64,000 nucleotides of DNA. Origin: Tetrapyrgos nigripes (taxonomy: Eukaryota; Basidiomycota; Agaricomycetes; Agaricales; Campanellaceae). The position numbers were made by a program, and so were the translations under genes. Below are positions 48,614-59,032 of this stretch, one piece after another (positions within the stretch are counted from its first letter, which is position 1; every line of letters begins with the position of its first letter). Below the pieces are notes generated by a model. That model was not told the DNA's origin and ran no database searches. It saw only the letters and a list, made by a program, of their open reading frames with translations. The stretch is taken from the NCBI GenBank assembly GCA_013368315.1, contig JAACJM010000001.1, positions 1,116,001 to 1,180,000 on the forward strand, written 5' to 3'.

Positions 48614-51600
48614 TCATCCACTGTTAGATTTTTGCGTCCACTCAATCGCTTTCTGTTTGACGACCTCGGCGCCCTCTTCATCACCCAGTCTCCGTTCTAG
48701 TTCCAGCCATTTTTTGAAGAAAGCTCTGAAATCATTCTCATGAGCACTAGAACACGGTGAGAGGATGCAAAACTCACTTTGCTTTGTGACTGGTCATCTT
48801 GAGCTGCAAAACTCTCTCGAACAGATTTCTGGAACGTAGAGTAGATCAGTATACTTACAGACAAACGAAACAGAAAAGGGTACCTTAGACTTTGAATGTT
48901 TGACTGGCTAGCTTCCATGTCCATATAAATCGACCAGAGATCCCAACGCTTTGGATGCGAGTCGACTATGCCTTCAAAAAGAGTCTTGCCTCGTTCAGGT
49001 TCACCCAGCTTGTATTCCAGCTGAGCAAACTTGGAAATCGTCTTCAGATCTGGACAGGGTTAGAATAAACATTATATATACCAAAGGACAACTTGGACTG
49101 ACGTTTTCGCTTTTCCAGGCTTTGTAGTGAGCGCGGAAGCAACTTTCTACTCTCCTCGATTTCTTCTCTGCGAAGATAGTGCTCGGCAAAAAGTGTCCAG
49201 ACTTTTGAGCTATGGCCGAATTTTTTGCAGGTTTTCTTGTACTGATCCTCGGCTTTCTGTTACGGGTTTCAGGTAATGAACTATGAAGAAACTCCCATAT
49301 CACATACCTGATGTTTGTCCGATTGATCAAGGATAGAAGCAAGCCGTAAATGTATGGTCTTGGAATCGTTGGCTCGGGCTGCCTCTTTGAAGACTCTGTC
49401 CAGGGAGTCGTCCGTACCATAGACGTTCTCTAGGTTGAGCAACGCTGTCCAAACATTCAGCTTCTCCTGCTCTTCGCGGAAATTAATGGTCTGCAGAGCT
49501 CTACGTCCAATCTCGCGGGCTTTATCGACTTCGGAGAGCTGAAGCTGGAAAGACATGTACTGTATCCATAAATACGAAGAACTGGGTGAACCTAGGAGCA
49601 ATCGTTCAAAGTCTGCGTTCGATTCCGGTACTTTAGAGTGCATATCGGCAGTGAGATCTTGCTGAATCTCTTTCCGTTTCTTCTTCTTCTTGACAGGTGC
49701 TTCATCGTCAGTATCTTCCGAGATATCACTTGCGTCGTCGGCATCTGTGGATGTGCGTTGTCCAAACCACTGGAAACCATCCATGAGCTTCAATGGCCCT
49801 GATGACGGAGCTGCGGGTTTGGACGCCGAAGCCAAAGGCTGCACATGCTGCTGGAAATCAATATCGACAGCCATGGCGTCATCGTCGCTTTCTTCATCTT
49901 CACTGGCATCGACCTCCTGGTCTTCTTCAGCATCGGACTCATCGACTTGTCCAGAGACATCCATGACCCCTAACGGCTGCGACGATTGATCATCTTCATC
50001 TGACTCAGATTCGACTTCCTCATCTTCCTGATACGTTGAGAGAAGCGAGGGCTTCAGACTGAAGGAGATTCGGCGGTCTTTGACGTCTAGGACAACTGCC
50101 TTTACGCTATCGTTTTCTCTGAATCCACGTAAAGCAACGCTAGCATCGGCCTCTTTGTTGTCGGAAAGCTATCGGTAATTATCAGTCAATGTTGCAACCG
50201 GCTAAGACTCGAGAATTTACCGACCTCTGACCTGTGGCAAAGGCCAGTCAACTTGGTGCCTTCTATTTGGATGAACAGTCCATAGTCTTCTATTCGTTTG
50301 ACAGTGCCAGAGACAATCTGACCAGGTGTAAGGTCAGCTTCCTTTAGAGAGGTGGGCCTCGTCAGGTCGCCGGAACGGAACGACATTTCGACCTTCTTCC
50401 CTTCAGTGTCCACGCTAAGAGATTTGCTCAATTTCCATAAACAGAATCAACAAGGACAAACACTTACCCAAGAATGCGGCCTTTCACCAATTGACGCGGT
50501 TGGAAGTGTGGCTTCCAGTCTTTGATGTACTAAACGTTTCCTGTCAGCCGTGCGTATGTAGCAATGAAAACTTGTCACCTACTTCGTCAAACAGCTCGCG
50601 AATCTGCACTCGAGCATCGATATTACGACCAATAGTAACGAAAAGACCATGCTCTGCAACACTTTTGATGAATCCTCGGACAGTTTGACCAACGTGAAGG
50701 TCACTGATATCATTGATCTCACGATCAACGACATCGCTTGTTTGATTTGGATACATCCTGGATTGACGAGTGGAAAGAGTCAGCTGCTTCTTGTCCTTGT
50801 CAACAGCGACGACTGCAGCTTTCAGAATAGACTCGGGTGCAGGGAAGGGCTTGCCAGATGCATAGTTGTCAGACACATCTGTGGGGTGCAGCAAACCACC
50901 GATATGTGAAGGTAGCTTCACTAGGGATCCATTCTGAGTATTCCGAATCACACGTCCACCTACGAGCTGCCCAACTTGCACAGTATCGATGGACAAAGCA
51001 CCTTTTGCTAAAGACTGCTTCGTCTTGGGCTTGTTCGCAACGATGACCAAATTCTTCTCCGTATTCCGTGACACGACCACCAAGTCTTCGAGCTTTTCGC
51101 CTGCCTTCAAAGTGACGCGAAGTTGCGCAGGTGTTACACCTCGATGATTGGCCAGGTTCTTGATCGAGATCAGAGCACGAACATGACTGGGTTGTAGTTC
51201 CAAGACGGCGTTCTCTTTGTGTATCTCTGCTATCTCTCCCTCAACAATATTGCCAATCTCGATGTTGGAGATGTCTTCGCTAAATGTCTTGAAGTTGGTT
51301 CCGGATTGACGGATGCTGACAAGAATGGTCCTTCGCTCCTGGTCAACAGAGACGATCCTGACTTTGACGATCTTCCCTACAGAGTAGAGTTTGGAAAGAT
51401 CCTGAACCGGCTCCTCACTGCGTGATGGTCAGTATCAAGACCGCGAGCGTGCATGGGTGAAAGTTTGGCTGACTGACCTCACTTCCTTGATAGGGACTAC
51501 ACCCTTGACATTATTGAAAAACTCAACCATTAAAGATTTGGCCAAGACTTTGAATACAACCGCGTGCGTCACAGTACCGATTTTCGCGTCGTCAAGAGAC

Positions 51601-53703
51601 GAGACGATAGGCAATGTCGAGTCTACCAGGGTCTTCTTCGCAGTCAATGAGACCCGTTTCCTTTCGGGATCTACCACGAGCACCTTTATAAAGGATTAAT
51701 TCAGTATAGGGAAGAAAAAACAAAGAGACTCACCCGGCATTTGATAGTACCTCCAGCTTTGAACCTCTTGGACGGATGCTTCAACGCAATGTCTGCGTAA
51801 TGATTCGGCCACACGACACCATCCACATTTCCAGATAAAGTGACGAATAGTCCAGAATCAGTCAGCTTTTTGATGGTACCCTTGAGAACCTCGCCAACTT
51901 TGACATCCTGGACTTGGAGGTACTTCTGTTCCAGAACAGATGGCTTGAGTGATAGCTGCAGTAGTCCATCGAAATGGTAATAACCGATGACTCTGGATTT
52001 ATGAAGAGATCCTACTTTCCAAGGACCAGAGTTGGACAATGAAGGTAAGTGATCGTCAGAGATATTTGAGATCTAAATCGAATTGTGAGCACTCCGGCAT
52101 TGAAAACGATCAACAGAGAGACACAGACATGAACAAATCCATCGACTCCAGGTTTTATCTCCACCGTCAAACCTTGTTCAGGCTCTATTCGAGTAGCCTT
52201 GACGTCGTTTACGATGGTTCCAACGGGATAGGCATCTTGTAATGTTGGAGCCTCCTTAACGTCGGAGGTTCGACGAACCTCGAGCTTGATGACATGCTCA
52301 TTCAACGCGAGAGCAAGTCTCGGAGGAGTAGTGTCAGGAATGTCATACAGTACTCGGGCTTTGATCTTTTTGCCTACTTTCATACTCTTCTCCGTCATAC
52401 TTTTTGGTAAATGGAACTCGTCTACTGTTCCGTCAAAGAAGCCGAGGACTTGCAGTATGATACCTGTAGGATGAATGGCAGTGACGAGAGCTTGAACCAA
52501 GGAACCAGGGAGCACGGAGGAGATGTTACTGATTTCATTCAGCTGTTGTTCCATTAGTGCCAAGTGGATAGAAACATCAAAATTATGCGAGTACTCAACT
52601 GATGAAGATGAAAAGAGTTCAGAGTCTATTGATACATTGCACATCCGACCATTCTTGGAAAGAGTCGTGACAGTGACATCCACAAGTTGGCCGACTAGAA
52701 GCTTCTCGTTGTCCCTTAGTTTTGCATCCTTGAATGAAAGGAAACCAGAGACGTCCGGTACACCAAGCTCAAGCAGATAACCGTGATCTTCGACACTTTT
52801 CACGCTGGCTGACAGAGTCTGACAAAAGACGTCAGACGCACGAACAGAATAAAGGACAAAACACGCACATATCCTGACTTCAAATCCGTCTTTTGGACGC
52901 CAGAATTCACGCGTTCCGGGACCAGACTCAATTCCACCCTTCGACTTGCCCTGACCACCTCGTCTCTCGACTTCCCTAGGCCTGAAGCGTCCGTAGTCCC
53001 AGGTGCATGATTCACGGTCACCACTGTCCTCACATACTGCCCCACTTCAAATATCTCAAAAAGATCTGGCACTGAATCTGATTCGTCTTCTTCCTCATTC
53101 TCGGATTCCTCTTTATCGACTTCCATTTTCTCCAAAAGGCCGGTAAGTTGTGAAGAAACATTTGTTACGGGGACATGACCAAATAGTTGGTTAGGGAGGG
53201 AAACGACGAGTGCAAGTGGTTGAATGGAGACGATTTGCCCAAATGTTTTCATGCCTACATGCATTCTCTGTAAGAAAAAGTAAGCACCGGATATTCTTGC
53301 AACCTTGGAATGCTTGTCTACCTTGTAGTTGAGATGTTCTATGCGAATGTGATCATTCTTCTCCCCAGTAGTTTTGGCAGTAGTCTGTTGCTTGGATTTC
53401 CGCTTAGTCTTCTTTCCTATCTTTGCCTCAGCTTTGGACTCCTAAAGAATGAAAAAGTTGGACCGAACGTTATGAACGAGAAAAGGCTTGTCTCACCTGG
53501 AAGAGCTCTTCATTGGCCTCCTTCACTGCTTCAGCACGTATATTCTTGACCTCAAATGGTGTAAAGCTGGACCCGCCCCCTCGAGGGAAATCGACATCGT
53601 CTGTAGTTAAAGTTGAGACTGCTGGGGTTTCGTTCTTGGTTGTCTTGGGCTTTTTAGTTTTTTGGGTGGAGGGTTCGTCGAGAGATCGTTTCTGTGCACC
53701 CAT
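48614..53703 (-). CDS. RRP5: rRNA biogenesis protein Rrp5
   Basis: Rrp5 is the large nucleolar factor needed for both 18S and 5.8S rRNA maturation. It starts at 53703 with a basic nuclear leader (MGAQKRSLDEP, KKPKTTK). Residues from about 100 onward hold a long row of S1 RNA-binding domains (50.1-53.4 kb), seen as repeated patterns such as VGEVLKGTIKKLTDSGLFVTL, VGQTVRGFIKSVAEHGLFVTI and GQIVSGTVKRIEDYGLFIQI. An acidic linker (49.7-50.0 kb, DESDAEEDQEVDASEDEESDD in part) joins them to C-terminal HAT/TPR half-repeats (FERLLLGSPSSSYLWIQYMSFQLQLSEVDKAREI; WTALLNLENVYG; AEHYLRREEIEE), ending in ..EWTQKSNSG. The architecture is the full-length eukaryotic one. It shares a 115-bp divergent promoter with SF3A2. 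Confidence 0.94.
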
Positions 53704-53818
53704 TGTTGGATGTTCAGGCAGAGGACGAATTCATGAACAGTAACAGCACGCGTCGGTAAACTTTTTTCAGAAAACTGATCGAAGCGGCTTACATCATTCG
53801 CATTCGTTTCCTCCTGCA
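53704..53818. promoter_or_regulatory. 115-bp bidirectional promoter between RRP5 and SF3A2
   Basis: Start codons of two RNA-processing genes point away from each other with only 115 bp between them. No TATA box is evident. Shared control of ribosome and spliceosome factors is an inference. Confidence 0.45.
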
Positions 53819-54688
53819 ATGGGTGAGTTATCTGCTCTTTTTCCCAAGATTCCTCACTAACTATTCCCTAGATTACCAGGTTTGCTCTACTCGTACTAGA
53901 GTATACACAAAACTCAAAATAATTCTTTCCAGAATCGTGTCGGTTCCAAGTTTGGTGGAGGTGGTGTTGCTGGAGCATCCGAGTCCAATGTTGACCGACG
54001 TGAACGGCTCAGAAAACTCGCTCTCGAGACAATAGATCTTGCCAAGGTGTGTCTTGAAGCTCTTCTTTCTAAAAGGCTTTCTCACTGCTCCTCCAGGACC
54101 CTTATATTCTTCGCAACCATCTTGGCTCCCTCGAGTGTCGTCTTTGTCTAACCCTCCACACAAACGAGGGCTCCTACCTTGCGCACACCCAAGGAAAAAA
54201 GCACCAAACAAACCTTGCTCGTCGAGCCGCTCGTGATGCTAAAGACACGCAGTTGATGATCGCTCCTGCCCAAAGCAATGTGCAAAGGAAAGTTTTCCTT
54301 AAGATCGGGAGGCCTGGGTATCGAGTAACCAAAGTACGGGATCTCGAGACCGGGAAGGAGGGTATGATGGTCCAGGTGCATCTACCTCAAATTAAAGCGG
54401 GTGTGATACCTCGTAGGCGGTTCATGAGTGCTTGGGAGCAGAAACGAGAACCTCCGAACAAGGCGTACCAGTATCTCATCGTGCGTCTTGCCCTTCCTCG
54501 TAGACATTCTACATGCTGAAACTCTTTTCTTGCAGGTTGCAGCGGAACCGTACGAGACCATTGCTTTCCGAATTCCGGCTCGAGAAATTGAGGACGAAAC
54601 CGATGACGCGGGGTACTGGAATTGGTCTCACTGGGATCCTGATACAAAGCAGTATAGCTTCCAGTTCATGTTCCGTTTGGCCTATTGA
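53819..54688 (+). CDS. Splicing factor 3A subunit 2 (SF3A2/SAP62/Prp11)
   Basis: A U2 snRNP protein contacting pre-mRNA near the branch point. The coding start is split: ATGG (53819-53822), an 8-nt exon ATTACCAG (53872-53879), then exon 3 from 53933, giving MDYQNRVGSKFGGGGVAG as in the family. Next come ESNVDRRERLRKLALETIDLAKDPY, a C2H2-type U1-like zinc finger (LECRLCLTLHTNEGSYLAHTQGKKH), the KIGRPGYRVTK block, and AAEPYETIAFRIPAREI with the WSHWDPDTKQYSFQF end. Two later introns split LAK/DPY and YLI/VAAEP. Length is about 220 aa, without the Pro-rich tail of animal SF3A2, as in other fungi. Confidence 0.94.
53872..53879 (+). other. 8-nt microexon at the start of SF3A2
   Basis: ATTACCAG between a CCCTAG acceptor and a GTTTGC donor. 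With the 4-nt first coding exon it encodes Met-Asp-Tyr-Gln, the conserved start of the protein. Confidence 0.82.
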
Positions 54689-55229
54689 TTTGCTTAGCTT
54701 ACGGTTGTTTTTCTCAAGTCTTGTGCAGACTGTTGTACATTAGAATTAATCCTTATTCTCACCTAAACGGAATTCTCGTGCTGTGAGTGATTGGTGACTA
54801 CAGGCATCATGTTTTTCACTTATTCGCCTGCAAGAATATACCAAAGCAAGTTACTGAGTCACTGCGGACTGCGGACTGATTGATTTTGTAAGTGCACGAC
54901 CAGGAGTCCTTCAAAACATCATGGCCATACTGGTGGATGGTTCAGCAGTTCTTCGGAAATCTAAACCAATTGTTTCGACTCGATATATCATTGCATGCAC
55001 CATCAGGATTTCCAGCGTTTCCCAATAGTCATAAGCCAGTCGAGCCGAGTACCTACTGTAAACGCTCTCCAGTGGCAACAATACCTTACTGCCACAGCCA
55101 CAGACACTTGAAGTTTTGCTGATCCGCCTTTGAGATGGAAAGGGCGGCGATGGCTACTACCTAGGCGCCAACATTGGTGATAAGTAGTCGCGTCGTCAAC
55201 ATTTCTTGTCCCTTACCATCACCTTCACT
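54689..55229. other. Intergenic region between SF3A2 and an orphan membrane-protein gene
   Basis: About 540 bp with short chance frames only. No RNA gene or repeat recognised. Confidence 0.4.
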
Positions 55230-55931
55230 ATGAGGCCATTGAAGCAAATAGGAATCGTCTGTGCCTTCTTCTTTTCCTTCCTCCTTGTCTATCATGCTCT
55301 TCTCCAGTATTACCCCTTTACCGACCTCCCGGTCTCCGATTCTGTCAAAAAAATCTTCAAGGAGCATGTCACCGACACCGTTCATTGGGGGGGTCTATTA
55401 GGCATAGGATACATCCTTTTCGACGGTGTCAACCTCACCATCATCCTCTTTTTCCGTACTATCATCCTGATCGCTATGCACTTCTCCCCAGCATTTAGAG
55501 CCGGGGTCGAGGAATACTGCGAAGCGAGACGTGCCACTCGTCTCCAAGCTCTTCAGGAATACGGCGAGCCTGAGCTTCCAAGGAGTTCCAAGTGCGCTAT
55601 AATCATCGACTGGATTTTTAACTTCAAGTTATTCTGCGTCATTTCAATCGGCAACGACGTCGTCTTCAACCGCTCAGAAGAGACTTCTTTCTTCGAGAGC
55701 GCTACCAGCCGAATTTCTAGCAACGCCTCCCTAATGGCTTCTGTGATCGCTCTGGGGATTTTCGTCCTCTTCATCTTCGTCCTTGTCCGAGTCGCTGCTG
55801 GGATGGGTCAAAACCGTCTGGAAGGCAACGAGGAGTTGATGATTGGGACCGGTGCTGAGGAGCGGATGACGGTGCAGGCTACGACTTTCAATGGGTTGGA
55901 GGAGAAGTTCATTGAGCTTTTAATTCTATGA
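55230..55931 (+). CDS. Orphan multi-pass membrane protein
   Basis: A single 233-aa exon, unusual among its intron-rich neighbours. Hydrophobic segments lie at about residues 7-27, 50-85 (two close segments), 128-145 and 170-198. A charged loop (EEYCEARRATRLQALQEYGEPELP) separates the second and third groups; the tail is acidic and soluble. I recognise no family. Single-exon structure may mean recent origin, retrocopy or chance; codon usage looks normal. ATG at 55230 is chosen because it starts immediately before a signal-anchor-like helix. Confidence 0.6.
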   Translation: MRPLKQIGIVCAFFFSFLLVYHALLQYYPFTDLPVSDSVKKIFKEHVTDTVHWGGLLGIGYILFDGVNLTIILFFRTIILIAMHFSPAFRAGVEEYCEARRATRLQALQEYGEPELPRSSKCAIIIDWIFNFKLFCVISIGNDVVFNRSEETSFFESATSRISSNASLMASVIALGIFVLFIFVLVRVAAGMGQNRLEGNEELMIGTGAEERMTVQATTFNGLEEKFIELLIL

Positions 55932-56281
55932 AGGTGTGGAAAAGATCATGTCGAAGAAGATGCAGTGATGATAGAATAAAAGACTGAGTTGACTTGCGGG
56001 AAGGGTTTGATGTCGTCGTTCTTTTCTTCTCGATTGGGACTCTTGTCTGAGCCGCTTTTGTATTTGTAGTCCGCTCCTTTCGATCTCTCAAGTACAGTTT
56101 AGAACCTGTTTGGCTTCTGCTCAGACTGCCGTGTGTAATCTGCTCGTATAGAAATGAAATTGTATTATTTATCAAATCTCATTCCTTTTATTTTCCGATT
56201 ACCTAGAAAAAATCGTAAATCTGGATACAACCCGTAAGGGAAAAACCTCACTGGAAAGATGACTCTACTTTCAAAATCCCT
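55932..56281. other. Intergenic, convergent 3' ends
   Basis: 350 bp between the orphan membrane-protein gene and the decayed receptor-like gene; nothing recognisable. Confidence 0.35.
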
Positions 56282-57777
56282 CTAGCTACGAAGTCCTGAC
56301 TTCGACATCCTCACCACTCTCGCTAACATAAGGTGGTACAAAAAGCTCCCCATCTCCCTCGTATGTATATCAACTCTTGCCGTGCCTCTCTCTGCCTCCA
56401 CATTTGTCTGATCAAGATTTCCAGCTTGACTCTGCACCTCCATCTGCTGTATCTGCACCTCGAGAACATCCCTATGTTCACCCAATTTTTGTTGATCCAC
56501 ATTTGAGATGGCGAGGACGAGGCGGCCTTTTGCGTCAGTACTTTGGTGCAAGATCAGAGACAGACGCTGAATCCGCTTCACCGGGAGAATGATGCTTTTC
56601 TTGCATACCTGGGAAAAGATTTAGAATACTTATGAGAGACTTCAATGAAAAAGATAATACTTGGCTGGGTTCTCGCTGAGCGCTTTGCCATAAAAGGCTC
56701 AGGAATTCGATCTGAGAGCTCTTCCAAGTCTCTTTTCCTCTGCTTTCTCCTCCATGTCCACAGGGAAAGGATAGCCATTGCAACAACTTGAAATGCAATT
56801 ACACCGGTCGTCACTCCTGCAATGAGGCCTCCATCTATTTTGGATGAGCCTGGATCTGAAAGAGCACTACTAGATGTTGGGCCGGCGGCAGGCGAAGAAG
56901 TAGTTGTATTGTTGGTGGCATCAAGCAATGGAAATACCGGTTTATCCACAATTGTTTGGAAGGAAGGGGTAAAATAAAGGATGTAGTCGACGCCTACAGC
57001 CGTTCCCTCGTCCATCTCTTGGATGTCACCACCAAAGTATGATTACTATCATGTGCCAGATCGAATTCCGCAAACAAAGGTGTATATGGTCCGGGACCCA
57101 CAATAATTTGGCGAGTATTATGTTGTCCGTCCATCGTGGCTTGAATCCTGAACACCCCAACCTGGTACTCAGGAGGGTCGAATTTGACGCAGAATACTTG
57201 AACGGAGATGTACCTAGATTAACCTATTTCGGTTTTCAAGGAATTTGAACATGTAGGTTGAACATGTAGGAACTGACAATACATTACTTACCAGGAAACT
57301 GAAATATAAAGGAATCTCCTTCTGTCAAGGAGATATGAGTGTGCACCCCAGGTTAAATCCTCTTTCCAGCTGCCACTCTATTGTATTTCTGCACTAGAAT
57401 CGTCTACGAGAATGGTTTGACCTCCTAGATCTAACACTGAGCATGTCGTCAAATTCGACATCTTCAGCAAAAGTAAGTGTCGCAGCATCTTTTGAAGCCT
57501 GAGTGAACAATGCTCCTCTGTATGAAGGTTGAGGATAGTGGGTGACCAGATCATCTCCTATGAAAAAGGTCAAATTGATTGTACAGTAATGGCAGAGACT
57601 CGGACTGGGTATGAGTTTAGTAACATCGCGTATCTGAAAAAGTACTATACCCCACCTGGATTAATAAAGAAGGGTACTAAGTTGCTGGAAGATCCCAGTA
57701 TTTTGGAAGGAACGAGGCTCCGAAGTCAACGTACAAGGCTTCATGTGACAGATGGCACCTCGAAAGTCTTGTATTAG
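56282..57777 (-). pseudogene. Decayed single-pass membrane protein of the fungal receptor-like type
   Basis: On the minus strand, pieces of a familiar basidiomycete layout can be read in order: a beta-sandwich ectodomain (ALFTQASKDAATLTFA; GGQTILVDDSSAEIQ; FRIQATMDGQHN; FAEFDLAHDSNHTLVVTSK), a second part ending GTAVGVDYILYF, a Ser/Thr/Ala-rich stalk, one membrane helix (GLIAGVTTGVIAFQVVAMAILSLW) with a basic stop-transfer RRKQRKR, and a cytoplasmic tail with a helix (DVLEVQIQQMEVQSQ). The ectodomain is broken: a TAG at 57378-57380 where the family has a codon before SGSW, and a one-base shift near 57020. The stalk-membrane-tail portion (56.28-57.02 kb) is still open and may be expressed. Missed introns are the alternative explanation. 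Confidence 0.5.
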
Positions 57778-57930
57778 TAGGCTGATGGTTTAGACGCTTT
57801 TGGAACGAGAATGAACAGCAGACGAGTCAATCCATCAAATCTTAAGAGAAGATCTCTTGATGACCTCTTCGTTCTCGTTCAATGTGTGTCCATCTTCAAG
57901 TTCCCACCTTAAGCTTCTTTCTTTGCTAGA

Positions 57931-58135
57931 CTGCAGCCCTAGTCTCGCCTCGACCCATGCCTGCCACAACTTATCGCTAAGCCAACAAAGCCGTTTCAAT
58001 TCACGGCGAAGAGAACTCTTGGTCTGCCACTCTTCAAGTTGGACGCGGTTCTTCATGCGACGTCTACTTGGAACTGTTCAACGTAGGGCGCAGAGGGCCA
58101 CAACCTGTCATGAATTTTGTCATCAGTACGTCGAG
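57931..58135 (+). pseudogene. Degenerate partial copy of the RING-gene first exon
   Basis: Blocks match the 5' end of the intact RING gene at 58997-59147 in the same order and orientation: the CCCATGCCTGC start region, GCATGCGACGTCT-like sequence (here TCATGCGACGTCTAC), GGGCGCAGAGG versus AAGCGCAGAGG, and CAGTACGTC at the exon-intron boundary. About 80 extra bases separate the first two blocks, and the zinc ligands are not preserved. Confidence 0.6.
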
Positions 58136-58394
58136 TGTTGCTGACCAGCTTTGATTGATTCTCGACGGCCCTGGGCGCTTTTGGAAGAAGGAATGGTCAC
58201 ACGCCGAAAAGGGACAAATTTCCGCTCGAGGAAAGGTGTACCGAAAGACGTTATTGTACTGATATATCATGTTTCAGTGCAGTACTTGTCTTTCAGTATA
58301 CCTTTCCATCGAGCAGATAGTTACTAGGTACGTTCAAGTGTGACCGTCCCAGATGTATAAAGCGTGTAAAAACGCTCGGCGTAGAAATACTTTG

Positions 58395-58437
58395 TAGAAA
58401 TGTGACTACTTGTGACTGGATGTGACTGAATGTGACG
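58395..58437 (+). repeat. Short tandem TGTGAC repeats inside the element
   Basis: Four copies of TGTGAC at roughly 10-bp spacing just inside the left arm. Such subterminal motifs are typical binding-site arrays of DNA transposons. Confidence 0.55.
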
Positions 58438-58477
58438 GCGCGTCGCGCATCGTCTTCCTACTCCCGCCTCTACATCT

Positions 58478-58714
58478 CTACTCATGTCCTCTAAGAAGAA
58501 GGAACGCGATACCAATCAAACCCGTGTTCCGAATTTGCCATGAACGAGATTGGAGATAGCGTGTCTCGTAAATGGCCATAAGAACAGTCATATCCAAACA
58601 GAATTGATCGGCGTACTCCTGGAAAGTGGACGGCGGGAGTTGCTGCTGCCTCATAGTCATAAGAAGTAGGTAGATACTTGCAGTCTCGTCTCGAAACGTC
58701 AGTTGACGAGCCAT
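58478..58714 (-). CDS. Small open frame inside the inverted-repeat element
   Basis: 78 codons starting MARQLTFRDETASIYLLLMT and ending ..LLRGHE. It lies wholly between the element's arms. Charged and hydrophobic residues are mixed as in a folded helical protein, but I recognise no family; it could be captured host sequence or a chance frame. Confidence 0.25.
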   Translation of the reverse strand: MARQLTFRDETASIYLLLMTMRQQQLPPSTFQEYADQFCLDMTVLMAIYETRYLQSRSWQIRNTGLIGIAFLLLRGHE

Positions 58715-58973
58715 GTTGATGCGCAGGTGGACTGAGCAGACACGTTGAAGCGTGACATTAGGTAAGCAGCTCTAAAAGTATTTCGAACTACGAGCGTTTC
58801 CTACACGCTTTATACATCTGGGACGGTCAACTTTGAACGTACCTAGCATTTGTCCCTTTTCGGCGTGTCAGCAATCTCAGACGACAATTAAAGTTCATCA
58901 ATCTTCAGAAAAGAGCTTCTTGCAATTTGAATTACTGGAAGATTTGTGTGTCCATGTTCCCGCCGGAGACCTC

Positions 58974-58979
58974 TATAAA
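58974..58979 (+). promoter_or_regulatory. TATA box of the RING gene
   Basis: TATAAA, 54 bp upstream of the ATG at 59033, in a GC-richer setting. It lies outside the inverted-repeat element. Confidence 0.4.
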
Positions 58980-59032
58980 GCTGTCTTTTGCCAGCTGCAG
59001 ACTTTGCTCCCTACTAGGTCCCGTTCTGGCCC

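Larger units (their letters stand above)
58196..58872. repeat. Nested inverted-repeat (TIR/MITE-like) element
   Basis: Outer arms: 58196-58220 pairs with 58848-58872 (both read ACACGCCGAAAAGGGACAAAT). Main arms: 58324-58378 pairs with 58791-58846, about 50 of 56 positions matching, with weaker pairing continuing inward past GAAATACTTT. In the right arm the two blocks are adjacent; in the left they are split by about 100 bp that itself forms a hairpin (58224-58249 with 58288-58314). No transposase is encoded. Size and long terminal inverted repeats fit a non-autonomous DNA transposon or a foldback element. Target-site duplication is not clear. Confidence 0.7.

Noticed and set aside
58395..58437. 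CRISPR-like array from the TGTGAC repeats
   Set aside because: Repeats are 6 bp at irregular short spacing in a eukaryotic genome; no spacers.
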